64,000 nucleotides of DNA from Anaeromicropila herbilytica (GCF_016591975.1 NZ_AP024169.1:458001-522000), one strand, 5' to 3'; counted from the stretch's first letter, positions 8,315 through 16,276 are shown. A program made the numbers and translations. Notes: a model not told the origin generated them from the letters alone.

Positions 8315-9202
8315 ATGTTAATTAACGAAGCTAGTAAGAAAACAAATTTAACGAAAAAGGCAATTGAATACTACACAGAACACGGATTGATATTCCCGGA
8401 GGTATTAGAGAATGGGTATAGATATTTCAATGAAAGTGATATTGAACGATTAAATCATATCTCAGTTCTTCGTAAGCTAGGACTAAGTACGGTTGAGATA
8501 AAGGCAGTACTTGATGATAAAAGTGGAGATATACTAAAAGACTTATCTCTACAGAAAGAATTAAGTGTGCAAAGAGAGCAGAGAAAGAAAGACATTCTTT
8601 ATCAATTAAGTTGCGGTAAAAGTTATGATGAAATAAGTGACGATATGAAAGCCATTGAACAAAGTGCTACCATAACAGAAAAACTATTAGGTGCTTTCCC
8701 AGGATATTATGGTAGGTTCATATGCCTTCATTTTGCCAGATTTCTGAATGAAGTGCCAAGAACAAAGGAGCAAAAGCTGGCATATAACGAAATCATTGAA
8801 TTCCTAGATAATGTTCCTTCCATAAACTTTCCGGAAGAGATACAAGCTTATTTTGATGAAAGCACAGAGCATATGACTACAAATCATATTAATAAAATGC
8901 TAGATAATATGAAGCAAACTTCTGAGAATCCAGAAAGATTTTTAGAGGAAAACAAAGAAATGTTAGAGCAATATCTAGCATTCAGGCAGTCCGATGAATA
9001 TAAGAATTCTCCTATGTATCAATTGCAATGTTTGTTACAGGAGTTTAATAGAACAAGTGGATACAATGATATATTTATTCCAGCAATGAAGAGGCTAAGC
9101 GTATCTTATGCAGAATATTCTAGACAATTGGTAATTGCTAATGAGAAATTCTTATCTAAGTATCCCGAGGCTGAGAAGATATTAACGATTCCTAAGGAAT
9201 AG
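8315..9202 (+). CDS. MerR-family transcription regulator
   Basis: I chose the ATG giving MLINEASKKTNLTKKAIEYY, the normal MerR start, over an upstream TTG; an AAGGCAAGGG stretch serves as ribosome site. Residues 1-75 form the winged helix (GLIFPEVLENGYRYF, then RLGLSTVEIKAVL-like). The remaining 220 residues are a helical effector region without cysteine ligands, so the signal is unlikely to be a thiol-bound metal. The promoter at 8180 has the MerR geometry, which argues for autoregulation. The effector and any other targets are unknown. Confidence 0.85.
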   Translation: MLINEASKKTNLTKKAIEYYTEHGLIFPEVLENGYRYFNESDIERLNHISVLRKLGLSTVEIKAVLDDKSGDILKDLSLQKELSVQREQRKKDILYQLSCGKSYDEISDDMKAIEQSATITEKLLGAFPGYYGRFICLHFARFLNEVPRTKEQKLAYNEIIEFLDNVPSINFPEEIQAYFDESTEHMTTNHINKMLDNMKQTSENPERFLEENKEMLEQYLAFRQSDEYKNSPMYQLQCLLQEFNRTSGYNDIFIPAMKRLSVSYAEYSRQLVIANEKFLSKYPEAEKILTIPKE

Positions 9203-9316
9203 GATTAAATTGACTTTCTTTTTTTTGGAAACTATAATGATAATAAGATATATTAAGAAGCCAATATTCTACTGATTAATATATCTATATAAAATTATTA
9301 GGAAAGGATGATAAAC

Positions 9317-9382
9317 ATGAAGTATATAGAGAAAATGAAAGCACAAAAAACAGTTATAACATGGAGGGAGAACAGAAAATAA
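9317..9382 (+). CDS. Putative 21-residue leader peptide
   Basis: A small ORF (MKYIEKMKAQKTVITWRENR, then K and stop) with GGAAAGGATG 7 nt upstream, ending 27 nt before the methyltransferase start. GGGAG inside it can pair with CTCCC just after its stop codon, beside the downstream ribosome site. This arrangement fits translation attenuation of the methyltransferase gene, but no homologue is known to me. Confidence 0.35.
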   Translation: MKYIEKMKAQKTVITWRENRK

Positions 9383-9409
9383 CCTCCCTTACAGAAACGG
9401 AGGACTTTT

Positions 9410-10219
9410 ATGTCATTTAATTGGATCGATAAATCACAATACACATTGGATAGTTTTTTATTAATGGATCGATGGCTTATTCGCATGATCATAAATACAA
9501 GTAATAACTGGCCTGAATATGCTGAGAACCTATCCTTAGCTTTAGCGTCAAAGCCATATGTTGCTTGGTATTGTAGTAAAAAAGCGCCTGAAATAAAGGA
9601 AAAAGTAGAACAACTAGTTCTATCAGCGCCATTAAATGCTACTAATGAGCAAATCAAGAAAGCCGAGGAATTCATTGTAGAAGCAACTGAAACTTCTATT
9701 ATTTATACTGACCCTATCAATATGAATCGAAATTGTAATTATATTTACAACTGGAAAGAAGAACGTCTATTAGAGTTAGTTGATTTCAAGGATAAGATTG
9801 TATTGGATATTGGTAGTGGCACTGGAAGGTTAGCCTTTGCAGCAGCAAAACTAGCACGAAAGGTATATGCCTCTGAACCAACCGATATGCTTCGTGAATA
9901 TATGAAAGATAAGATAAAAAATGAGGGTATTTCAAACGTGGTAGTTGTAGATGGGACAGTGGAACACATTCCTTATGAAGATAACACTTTTGATATAGTT
10001 ATGTCTGCACATGTAGTAGGTGATTATTACGATGCAGAAATTGCAGAAATGGAAAGAGTAGCAAAAAATAATGGTTATATACTTGATTGCATCGGTGACG
10101 ATGATAGAATAAGGGAAAAACCTGATGAAGAAATGCTAAAGAGAGGGTTTGAATATTTATATCATAAGAGTACTTTAGGTGGTGATATCTATCGATATCG
10201 AAAACAGGTAATGAAGTAA
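9410..10219 (+). CDS. SAM-dependent methyltransferase (class I)
   Basis: 269 residues with an N-terminal helical extension of about 115 residues. The Rossmann SAM-binding core follows: VLDIGSGTGRLAFAA (about 127-141), VYASEPTDML, then VEHIPYEDNTFDIVMSAHVV. The substrate is not evident. CGGAGG lies 7 nt before the ATG. A small leader ORF upstream may control translation. It ends in a strong terminator shared in sequence with the one at 12303. Confidence 0.88.
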   Translation: MSFNWIDKSQYTLDSFLLMDRWLIRMIINTSNNWPEYAENLSLALASKPYVAWYCSKKAPEIKEKVEQLVLSAPLNATNEQIKKAEEFIVEATETSIIYTDPINMNRNCNYIYNWKEERLLELVDFKDKIVLDIGSGTGRLAFAAAKLARKVYASEPTDMLREYMKDKIKNEGISNVVVVDGTVEHIPYEDNTFDIVMSAHVVGDYYDAEIAEMERVAKNNGYILDCIGDDDRIREKPDEEMLKRGFEYLYHKSTLGGDIYRYRKQVMK

Positions 10220-10264
10220 ATATGAATATACATAGTTCGTTAAGAGCAGAGAATTAATTAATAG

Positions 10265-10308
10265 ACTTCCTAGAAACTTTGAATAGTAAAGTTTCTAGGA
10301 AGTTTTTT
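10265..10308 (+). terminator. Terminator of the methyltransferase gene
   Basis: A perfect stem ACTTCCTAGAAACTTT/AAAGTTTCTAGGAAGT with a 7-nt loop, followed by six T residues. Confidence 0.9.
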
Positions 10309-10372
10309 GTTGCATATATTTTGAGCTTTCTTTCCTCCGGTGAAATCATTTAATTACTAGAAATCACCAAAA

Positions 10373-10443
10373 ACATGTCATTCGTCCGAAAAACATGTCG
10401 TCTGTCAGGAATTCAACAAAAATGAAATGGATTGTGATAGAAT
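10373..10443 (+). promoter_or_regulatory. Activator-type promoter of the toxin gene
   Basis: Two direct repeats with a 20-bp period (ACATGTCATTCGTC at 10373 and ACATGTCGTCTGTC at 10393) lie 45 bp upstream of a TAGAAT -10 box with no clear -35 box. The same layout is kept in copy B (12411, 12431 and TAGAAT at 12475). Paired direct repeats upstream of a weak promoter suggest a response-regulator activator. Confidence 0.55.
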
Positions 10444-10521
10444 ATGGAAAATGAACAGAGGATATAAATGAAAACCCTGCGAATAGATAGGTAAGATTTT
10501 GAATGGAGGAGGGAACAAAGT

Positions 10522-11799
10522 GTGCTTGACTTAGAAGTAAGGATTGATATACTAAAAGGTAAAGTAGATGAAATAATCAAATATACAGAAGAGTTAGAAC
10601 TGATGCGGGATCGAGTCTATCATGTTATGCGAGAGGTAGAGGGTACAACACTTGGAAATAGTGTATCGAATCAACTAGATCATATAATAGAAGAGATCAT
10701 TCATGAAAGTATTACTATGAAGCAGTATTATAGCGTATTAGAATCTGCTATTCAGTCATACGAAAGAACAGAAAACAAGATAGTAGAAAAATATGTTCAA
10801 TCTAAAACCGATGAAAAGGAACATAAGAAAGAACATAAGAAAAAGAAAAAAGAAAAATCAGCATGGGATCATGTAGGTGATTTTTTTGTTGGAGTAAGAA
10901 ATGGCGCAGGTGATCTAGCAAATAAAGCGGTAGATAAAGGGAAGGATGCTATTGATTTTGCAGCCGGAACAGTAGGAGAAGCAGTATCTCAGGTAGCTAG
11001 TGTCAAGGATGTTGTTGTTAATCTAGATGATATCGCTTTAGCAGATCTAACATCATTTCTTGATAATCCAGAAGAGTATAAAAGAAAGACGAAGAATCAG
11101 GTGGAAAAAGGAAATTTCACAGATGATGTGACCTTATTGGGGACAGGAATATCCATGATGGCAAGTGCTTTTGGAGTAGATGCACCAATGGATGCCAGAG
11201 ATCTTGCCGCAGATGTGAAAAACTTTGATGGTTCAAAGAAAAAGGCAGGAACAATATTGGTAGATTCCTTAGCCTTTTTACCGCTAGCAGGGGTATTTAA
11301 GAATGCGGATGAATTGACATCGCTTAGTAAAAAAGCAGTTAAGGTAAAGCGAGGAGTTAAAGTTACAAAGGCTGTAAAAGGTGCAAAGAAGGGAGAAAAA
11401 GTAGCAAGTGAAGTTGCGGTAAATAAGACTGGTAATAATTTGACAGATTATTATGTAGGGCCAAATGGTAAAGCATTACCAAGCCAATATAAAGATTGGA
11501 TTGGTACAAATATACAAGAAGAATTATTAAATCAAGCAGAAAATCCTCAATTGAAAAACGCAATAAAACAGTTATATAGGGGTAAATCATTTATTGGAGA
11601 TGGAGGTACTGCTGACGTTATTAAATTTGAGCAAGAAACTGGGATTATGTTGGGAAAAAATGGAGGTTCACATGTTCAAAAGGGAATCGATTTGGCAAGC
11701 TATATTGAAAATAAAATTTTAACCCAAAACTTAAGTGAAACGGATAAGGCATTGGCAACAAAATTATTAAATGATTTAAAAAATGCATTAGGTAGGTGA
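10522..11799 (+). CDS. WXG/LXG-like polymorphic toxin
   Basis: 425 residues, GTG start 8 nt after GGAGGAGGG. Residues 1-95 form a helical hairpin like the WXG100/LXG targeting region for type VII secretion. A lysine-rich linker follows (about 96-112), then a glycine/alanine-rich middle with hydrophobic stretches (about 130-290). A C-terminal domain from about 310 ends in YRGKSFIGDGGTADVIKFEQ, a block I associate with the C-termini of RHS/LXG polymorphic toxins (from memory; activity unassigned). No secretion genes lie in this window. The next gene starts at its stop codon and should be the immunity gene. Confidence 0.75.
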   Translation: MLDLEVRIDILKGKVDEIIKYTEELELMRDRVYHVMREVEGTTLGNSVSNQLDHIIEEIIHESITMKQYYSVLESAIQSYERTENKIVEKYVQSKTDEKEHKKEHKKKKKEKSAWDHVGDFFVGVRNGAGDLANKAVDKGKDAIDFAAGTVGEAVSQVASVKDVVVNLDDIALADLTSFLDNPEEYKRKTKNQVEKGNFTDDVTLLGTGISMMASAFGVDAPMDARDLAADVKNFDGSKKKAGTILVDSLAFLPLAGVFKNADELTSLSKKAVKVKRGVKVTKAVKGAKKGEKVASEVAVNKTGNNLTDYYVGPNGKALPSQYKDWIGTNIQEELLNQAENPQLKNAIKQLYRGKSFIGDGGTADVIKFEQETGIMLGKNGGSHVQKGIDLASYIENKILTQNLSETDKALATKLLNDLKNALGR

Positions 11800-11804
11800 A
11801 ATTG

Positions 11805-12170
11805 ATGGAATATGATAATTTATATTTAGAATTTAAAAAAGAGGTGCCTGAGTGTTTGGGATTTTTCGACAAAAAAGAAACTGATAACCTTGTTGATGAT
11901 ACAGTAGGAGTTCATATTTCATTTGGAATGGTCGTAGTTCCATATATTTGTAATATTATTAATGACAAAAAAACTGAGGAGATAAAGAAAGTTTTTGACT
12001 TTATAGAAAAGATGGCAGTTAGCAAGGATATTAAGGTTCAAGAAGTATTGGATTTTACAGTCTTAGAAGGATTAGCGGATGAAGGATATGATGTGTTAGA
12101 ACGATGTAAAAAATATATGAAAATAAATACAGTACAGCATTGTGAGGAAGTTGAAAAATATTTTTATTAA
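11805..12170 (+). CDS. Probable immunity protein (DUF7674-like)
   Basis: 121 residues from the ATG at 11805 (AGGTG at 11794-11798); a GTG at 11796 overlapping the toxin's stop is the alternative. Acidic and helical, with DFIEKMAVSKDIKVQEVLDF and VLEGLADEGYDVLERCKKYM, which resembles the DUF7674 family found beside polymorphic toxins (recalled, not searched). The translational overlap with the toxin gene is the strongest evidence that it protects the producing cell. Small, acidic and with no signal peptide, so it should act in the cytoplasm. Confidence 0.7.
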   Translation: MEYDNLYLEFKKEVPECLGFFDKKETDNLVDDTVGVHISFGMVVVPYICNIINDKKTEEIKKVFDFIEKMAVSKDIKVQEVLDFTVLEGLADEGYDVLERCKKYMKINTVQHCEEVEKYFY

Positions 12171-12299
12171 TTAAATTATGGCTTTATTTTAGAACTTTTA
12201 AATACTTAAATACTAGTTTCTTAATTCAATATTTGTGGTAGTATAGGTTATACTATATTTAAAAATGGAATAAGAGTTATTTAGTACTCATCTATTATC

Positions 12300-12499
12300 T
12301 AGACTTCCTAGAACTTTGAATATTAAGGTTTCTAGGAAGTTTTTTGTTGTCTATATTTTGAACGTTCTTTACTTTTGCGAAATCAATTAATTACAAGAAA
12401 TCAATCAAAAATATGTCATTCGTCCGAAAAACATGCTGTCTGTCAGAAATTCAACAAAATTAAATGAATTATGATAGAATATGGAAAATGAATAGAGGG
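12300..12499 (+). repeat. 200-bp terminator-promoter block, copy B
   Basis: Second copy of the block at 10262. It contains the terminator at 12303-12346, the 20-bp-period direct repeats (12411 and 12431) and TAGAAT at 12475. It accounts for most of the gene-free stretch 12171-12547. Confidence 0.8.
12303..12346 (+). terminator. Terminator of the toxin-immunity operon
   Basis: ACTTCCTAGAA-CTTT pairs with AAGGTTTCTAGGAAGT and is followed by six T residues. It is the counterpart of the terminator at 10265, with a few substitutions. Confidence 0.85.
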
Positions 12500-12547
12500 T
12501 CTAAGTGGCACCACAATGTTCGAGAATTGAGTATTGGAGGGGAATAA

Positions 12548-12805
12548 ATGAGAAGTAAAGAGTTATTAAATGAGTTACAAGTTATAATCAATCAGACTAG
12601 GATAGTTGCGTGTATATCGCCAGGTTCAATTGATGAGACTATTTATAAAAAGTGTTATAAAGCTAATAAAAATATTGAATCTAATGTACGTTTTAATAAA
12701 AATGATTTGATAGGTTTTAGTAGACCATATGCTGACAAATATGGATATAATGCACCTTTATTAGAACACATAAGTAGGATGGAAAAATTAATCGAGATGG
12801 AATAG
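12548..12805 (+). CDS. Small hypothetical protein under the duplicated promoter
   Basis: 85 residues with GGAGGGGAATAA before the ATG and its own copy of the toxin-type promoter. I recognise no domain; the protein is basic, helical at both ends and cytosolic. Its location right after a toxin-immunity pair and beside an SseB fragment suggests an orphan immunity or a remnant of a second effector cassette that has lost its toxin. Nothing in the sequence itself assigns a function. Confidence 0.5.
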   Translation: MRSKELLNELQVIINQTRIVACISPGSIDETIYKKCYKANKNIESNVRFNKNDLIGFSRPYADKYGYNAPLLEHISRMEKLIEME

Positions 12806-12827
12806 GATCATTATGATTATTAGATAA

Positions 12828-13073
12828 ATTAGTGAAGTTTTTGAGCAACTTAATTGTGTGGATAAGGCATATTTATTATGGATGGTAAGAAATAATCAAG
12901 CAAGTTATTTATTGATATTAGATTCTTGTGAAAACAGTGAATTACTTTTTTCTCAGATAGCAGAGGTTAGTAGATCATGTTTATCGGGAAAATTGTTAGA
13001 TATAATACCAGTAAATTCTTCTTTTGGTAAAGTGGCGATTAAAGATCATACTGCATTTTATAGTAGAAATTAA
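12828..13073 (+). pseudogene. SseB C-terminal domain remnant
   Basis: The open frame between an in-frame TAA and the stop at 13073 reads ISEVFEQLNCVDKAYLLWMV, then SYLLILD and LLDIIPVNSSFGKVAIKDHT, ending AFYSRN. This matches the SseB C-terminal domain (LDMVPLDSSFG and PFY signatures). The N-terminal SseB domain and a proper start are missing; a GTG at 12858 is the only candidate. SseB-like domains occur as immunity proteins in polymorphic-toxin loci, so this may be the wreck of an immunity gene. Confidence 0.6.
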
Positions 13074-13091
13074 TAGTTTTAAAAAATAGAT

Positions 13092-13129
13092 ACACTCTAT
13101 CTAGCTTTTTGCTAGAAGGAGTGTTTTTA
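13092..13129 (+). terminator. Terminator after the SseB remnant
   Basis: ACACTC...CTAGC pairs with GCTAG...GAGTGT, with two central mismatches, and is followed by five T residues. Confidence 0.75.
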
Positions 13130-13206
13130 TTATGAGAATTAACAAAAGGAATTAAAGTATGGGAGTACAGAAAAGAAGAATTGGAGTATATCTATTCCCT
13201 CTCTTC

Positions 13207-13236
13207 TTGACTTCCCACTATTAGGAAAAGTATAAT
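13207..13236 (+). promoter_or_regulatory. Promoter with TTCC-TAGGAA dyad, copy 2
   Basis: TTGACT, an 18-bp spacer and TATAAT. The spacer carries TTCCCACTATTAGGAA, one base longer than the other two copies. It should drive the radical-SAM gene and the small ORFs in its leader. Confidence 0.7.
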
Positions 13237-13264
13237 AAATACATAACAGAAAGAAGAGGTCACT

Positions 13265-13402
13265 ATGCACGATAAACGAGGTAAATACTCAGTACAGTTT
13301 TAACAGTCAGCAGGTTGTACTGAGGTTAATGAATAAAGGATGCTGGCTATAAAGCTGTGCTGCTTCATGGTAACTACCAATAAGTATAGACAAGGAGCAT
13401 AG
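13265..13402 (+). other. Leader region with two small ORFs before the radical-SAM gene
   Basis: Two candidate peptides are visible. A 12-residue ORF at 13265-13303 (MHDKRGKYSVQF) has AAGAGGT upstream. A 20-residue ORF at 13340-13402 (MLAIKLCCFMVTTNKYRQGA) ends at TAG overlapping the gene's start region. An inverted repeat, CTCAGTACA with TGTACTGAG, spans the end of the first ORF. These may be a leader/attenuator or, less likely, a modified-peptide precursor. Confidence 0.3.
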
Positions 13403-13404
13403 TG

Positions 13405-14343
13405 ATGCAAAACTTAAATCAATATATAAAGAAAATAGACCGTGTAGAATATGTTATAACAGATGCTTGCACTAGTAGGTGTAAACATTGTTCAGAAGGC
13501 GATTTAAAAGGGAAACATAGATTGGATGCTGATATTGCAGCAAATGCATTAATCGAATTAGCACAGTATTATGAGATTCATTCTATTATGACATTTGGCG
13601 GAGAAGCGTTATTATTTCCTGAGAAAGTAGCCAAGATACATACAGTAGCCAGACAATGCAAGATAGAGCAACGACAACTTATAACAAATGGCTGCTTTTC
13701 TAAGGATATGAAAAGAATTGAAGAAGTAGCTTGTATGTTAGAGGAAAGCGGTGTAAATGATATTCTTCTATCTGTGGATTGCTTTCATGCTGAACATCTA
13801 CCACTCGAATGGGTAAGATGTTTTGCGGTAGCTTTAACAAAGCACTATTCTGGCAAGTTGATGTTACAGCCTTCCTGGGTACGGAACCCTGATGAGGATA
13901 ACCGATATAATCAGAAGACTAGAGAGTGTCTTGCATATTTTGATGATCTAGCCATTGAACAAGCTAGAGGTGATATCATTTTTCCACAAGGAAATGCTAC
14001 GAAGTACTTATCTGAGTATTTTGAGAAGAAGCCAATTAATCTAGACTTTCGATGTGGAGATGCTCTATACTCAACTGATTTATTAGGTATAAATGAGATA
14101 TCAATAAATAGTAATGGCGATGTGATACCATGCAGCTTTCCAATAGGTAACATATATAAAGATAACATAATTGATATCATACGAGGTTACAATCCGTATC
14201 AGGATCCATTAACGAAGTCCTTGGTTGAAAAGGGGATATATGGGCTGATAGAACAAGCAGAAAAGCAAGGGATTCATCTTAATATAGAACAGTATTACAG
14301 CCCATGTGAGATATGTCATGAAATATGTCGTGAAATAACGTAA
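13405..14343 (+). CDS. Radical SAM protein
   Basis: 312 residues; ATG at 13405, 7 nt after AAGGAG. DACTSRCKHCSEG holds the CxxxCxxC that binds the SAM-cleaving 4Fe-4S cluster (near residue 22), followed by FGGEALLFPE, the GGE-like SAM motif. The C-terminal part has IPCSFPIGNIY and ends CEICHEICREIT, which provide cysteines for an auxiliary cluster in the SPASM/twitch style. It should catalyse a radical modification; the substrate is unknown. It is a single-gene unit behind a long leader and the dyad promoter at 13207. Confidence 0.85.
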   Translation: MQNLNQYIKKIDRVEYVITDACTSRCKHCSEGDLKGKHRLDADIAANALIELAQYYEIHSIMTFGGEALLFPEKVAKIHTVARQCKIEQRQLITNGCFSKDMKRIEEVACMLEESGVNDILLSVDCFHAEHLPLEWVRCFAVALTKHYSGKLMLQPSWVRNPDEDNRYNQKTRECLAYFDDLAIEQARGDIIFPQGNATKYLSEYFEKKPINLDFRCGDALYSTDLLGINEISINSNGDVIPCSFPIGNIYKDNIIDIIRGYNPYQDPLTKSLVEKGIYGLIEQAEKQGIHLNIEQYYSPCEICHEICREIT

Positions 14344-14397
14344 CAGAGAGAATGTTAAGAGAAGGAAATCATAAGAGTGAAAGCAAATTAATTTAAG

Positions 14398-14482
14398 AAA
14401 GGATGCCACATATGGATATCTTTACACTTTTCTATTTGTGGCAGTATTGCAGTCCAACCTGTGATATGCGATGGGTTTAAAA
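14398..14482 (+). ncRNA. Leader RNA element, copy 2
   Basis: Counterpart of 4225-4309: AAAGGATGCCACA, 28-nt loop, TGTGGCAGTATTGCAG, 6-nt loop, CTGTGATA, then GATGGGTT immediately before the start codon. Stems are kept while both loops differ. An alternative reading is a 25-codon leader ORF from 14403 that stops 2 nt before the GNAT start; copy 1 has a shifted frame, which disfavours a conserved peptide. Confidence 0.5.
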
Positions 14483-15010
14483 ATGAGAATTGAGACTAAG
14501 GAATTAATTATTCGTAATTTTGAACTGAAAGATGAAAAGGATCTATGCGAATATATGTTACAGCGAGTTAATGAAAAGTTTGAAGCATACCCTGATTTTA
14601 CAGAGGAAAAAGTAAGAGAAGAGATTGAATACAGAGCGAAGAGTGATGAGTTCTATGCGATTGAACTAAAGGAAGAACATAAAGTTATTGGAAATATCTA
14701 TTTAGGAAAAAGGGATTTTAATTCCAGAGAACTGGGCTATGTATTAAACAGGAACTATCAACATAAGGGTTATGGTAGTGCAGCCAGCAAAGCGATAATA
14801 GACTATATGTTTTCCGAAGGTCTTCATCGAATCTATGCAGAATGCTGTCCAGATAATATACCTTCATGGAAACTGATGGAGAGTATTGGAATGGTGCGTG
14901 AAGCTCATCTAAGAAAGAATGTTTCCTTTCATCAGGATGAGAACGGTAAACCAATTTATTGGGATACCTATATTTATGCAGTCTTAAACCCTGAGGATGA
15001 GCTGGAGTAA
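14483..15010 (+). CDS. RimJ/RimL-type GNAT acetyltransferase
   Basis: 175 residues from MRIETKELIIRNFELKDEKD, the typical opening of the RimJ/RimL-like branch. LGYVLNRNYQHKGYGSAA at about 90-107 is the acetyl-CoA loop, then NIPSWKLMESIGMVREA, the C-terminal signature. The upstream ATG at 14471 gives only a 4-residue extension inside the leader element. This branch acetylates protein N-termini or small amines; the substrate here is unknown. Initiation probably depends on the structured leader since no AGGAGG is present. Confidence 0.85.
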   Translation: MRIETKELIIRNFELKDEKDLCEYMLQRVNEKFEAYPDFTEEKVREEIEYRAKSDEFYAIELKEEHKVIGNIYLGKRDFNSRELGYVLNRNYQHKGYGSAASKAIIDYMFSEGLHRIYAECCPDNIPSWKLMESIGMVREAHLRKNVSFHQDENGKPIYWDTYIYAVLNPEDELE

Positions 15011-15085
15011 CATAACGAGTCATATTAGATAGGAATACTTTAATAAAAATAATGAGATTTTAAAAACAATTAGACATAAGAGGAA

Positions 15086-15283
15086 GTGAAGAAGTTGGGT
15101 AATAGAAAATATATTAAGATTATTGGATATTTGGGAATTGTGCTTTTTATAATTTTAAGTATAGTAAGTCGTGTAACAGACATAAGTGATATAATATATG
15201 TAGCTGTAATGATGTTATCGCTAATAATGTTTATACCACTTTGCATTCAAGAAATAATATCTATTAAGAAGGATAATCTTTAG
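15086..15283 (+). CDS. Small two-helix membrane protein
   Basis: 65 residues with two hydrophobic stretches (IIGYLGIVLFIILSIVS and IYVAVMMLSLIMFIPLC) and basic ends. A GTG start behind AAGAGG is assumed; a TTG three codons later is better spaced. No family is recognised. It stands alone after the GNAT gene and could be cotranscribed with it since no terminator separates them. Confidence 0.5.
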   Translation: MKKLGNRKYIKIIGYLGIVLFIILSIVSRVTDISDIIYVAVMMLSLIMFIPLCIQEIISIKKDNL

Positions 15284-15387
15284 TTAGTACATATATCATA
15301 TACACTAAAAGTGCTTATTAATATTTTTTATAAAGACATTTAGGGATTTGTGTTTATCCTAATATAATATTCTATTTATTTTAAAAG

Positions 15388-15410
15388 GGGCTGAAAAAAT
15401 ATTTCAGCCC
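15388..15410. terminator. Hairpin in the 15284-15626 gap
   Basis: GGGCTGAAA pairs with TTTCAGCCC across a 5-nt loop; only a weak T-rich tail follows. The rest of the 340-base gap is AT-rich with no ORF or other structure that I can support. Confidence 0.5.
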
Positions 15411-15626
15411 TACTTATTGTGGAAAATATAATTTGGAACAGGAATCTATTTGGGATATGGATTACATTTTACATTGGAAGTAAATTATATTGTATGATGC
15501 ATCATGTTAGAACATTGTTCGTATTAGACCATGAAACGTAATGGGAATAGGTTATATTAAATATGAATCATAATCACCATAGATCATACTAATGATACAT
15601 TATAAAAGAAGGATAAGGTTAGAAAT

Positions 15627-16244
15627 ATGAAGCTATCAGAAAAAATACATTTACTTAGAAAAAAGCATAGTTTCTCACAAGAACAGTTAGCTGAGATCTG
15701 CAATGTTAGTAGGCAATGTATCTCAAAATGGGAGGCAGATATCGCGTTACCGAATGTAGATAAACTTTTGGTATTGAGTAATCTTTTTCAGGTCTCAATT
15801 GATGTTCTGTTAAAAGATGAGTTAGAATTAGACGGTGCAAAAGAAGTACATACCTGTGGTAATCATGCGGTTCAACAAGAAAAGACAGGCTTATATGAAG
15901 GCATTCTTATTAAGGAGAGCATAGAAGGTGAAGGAATACTTGATTACCTCACGATTAATAAGGTAGAAATATGGAGAACGGAAGGTACGCCAAAGTATTG
16001 GACGGTGATATATTTTACATCAATAATATCAGAATTCCCAAACTTAATATCCAAGGTAATCATAGCTAATGAGGCAAAGGGTGGTAATTGGTTCGTTGAT
16101 TTTAAATCAAGGAATACGAAATATATTGTATTTCGAGATAAGGTCTTACACTATACAATCGGAAATCATACAGAAAAGCAAAAAGTCTGTGAGGAATGCA
16201 AAAAGATGGGAATTCCAGAGGATCAAATGCATTGGTCTGAATAA
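15627..16244 (+). CDS. XRE-family regulator with uncharacterised C-terminal domain
   Basis: 205 residues. Residues 1-67 are a Cro/C1 helix-turn-helix (FSQEQLAEICNVSRQCISKWE, given as FSQEQLAEICNVSR and QCISKWE). Residues about 90-205 form an alpha/beta domain (VEIWRTEGTPKYWTVIYFTS, VIIANEAKGGNWFVDFKS) that I cannot name. This domain is soluble, so an effector- or protein-sensing role is more likely than membrane anchoring. It is followed by an acetyltransferase gene after 32 nt in the same direction, which may be its target. Confidence 0.8.
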   Translation: MKLSEKIHLLRKKHSFSQEQLAEICNVSRQCISKWEADIALPNVDKLLVLSNLFQVSIDVLLKDELELDGAKEVHTCGNHAVQQEKTGLYEGILIKESIEGEGILDYLTINKVEIWRTEGTPKYWTVIYFTSIISEFPNLISKVIIANEAKGGNWFVDFKSRNTKYIVFRDKVLHYTIGNHTEKQKVCEECKKMGIPEDQMHWSE

Positions 16245-16276
16245 GAATATGTTAAATGAATGGAAGGAATAAGAGA

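Larger units (their letters stand above)
10262..10462 (+). repeat. 200-bp terminator-promoter block, copy A
   Basis: This segment matches 12300-12499 at roughly 85% by eye: a terminator hairpin, an AT-rich stretch, two direct repeats, then TAGAAT. The copies precede the toxin gene (A) and the small ORF at 12548 (B), so one arose by duplication. Confidence 0.8.
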
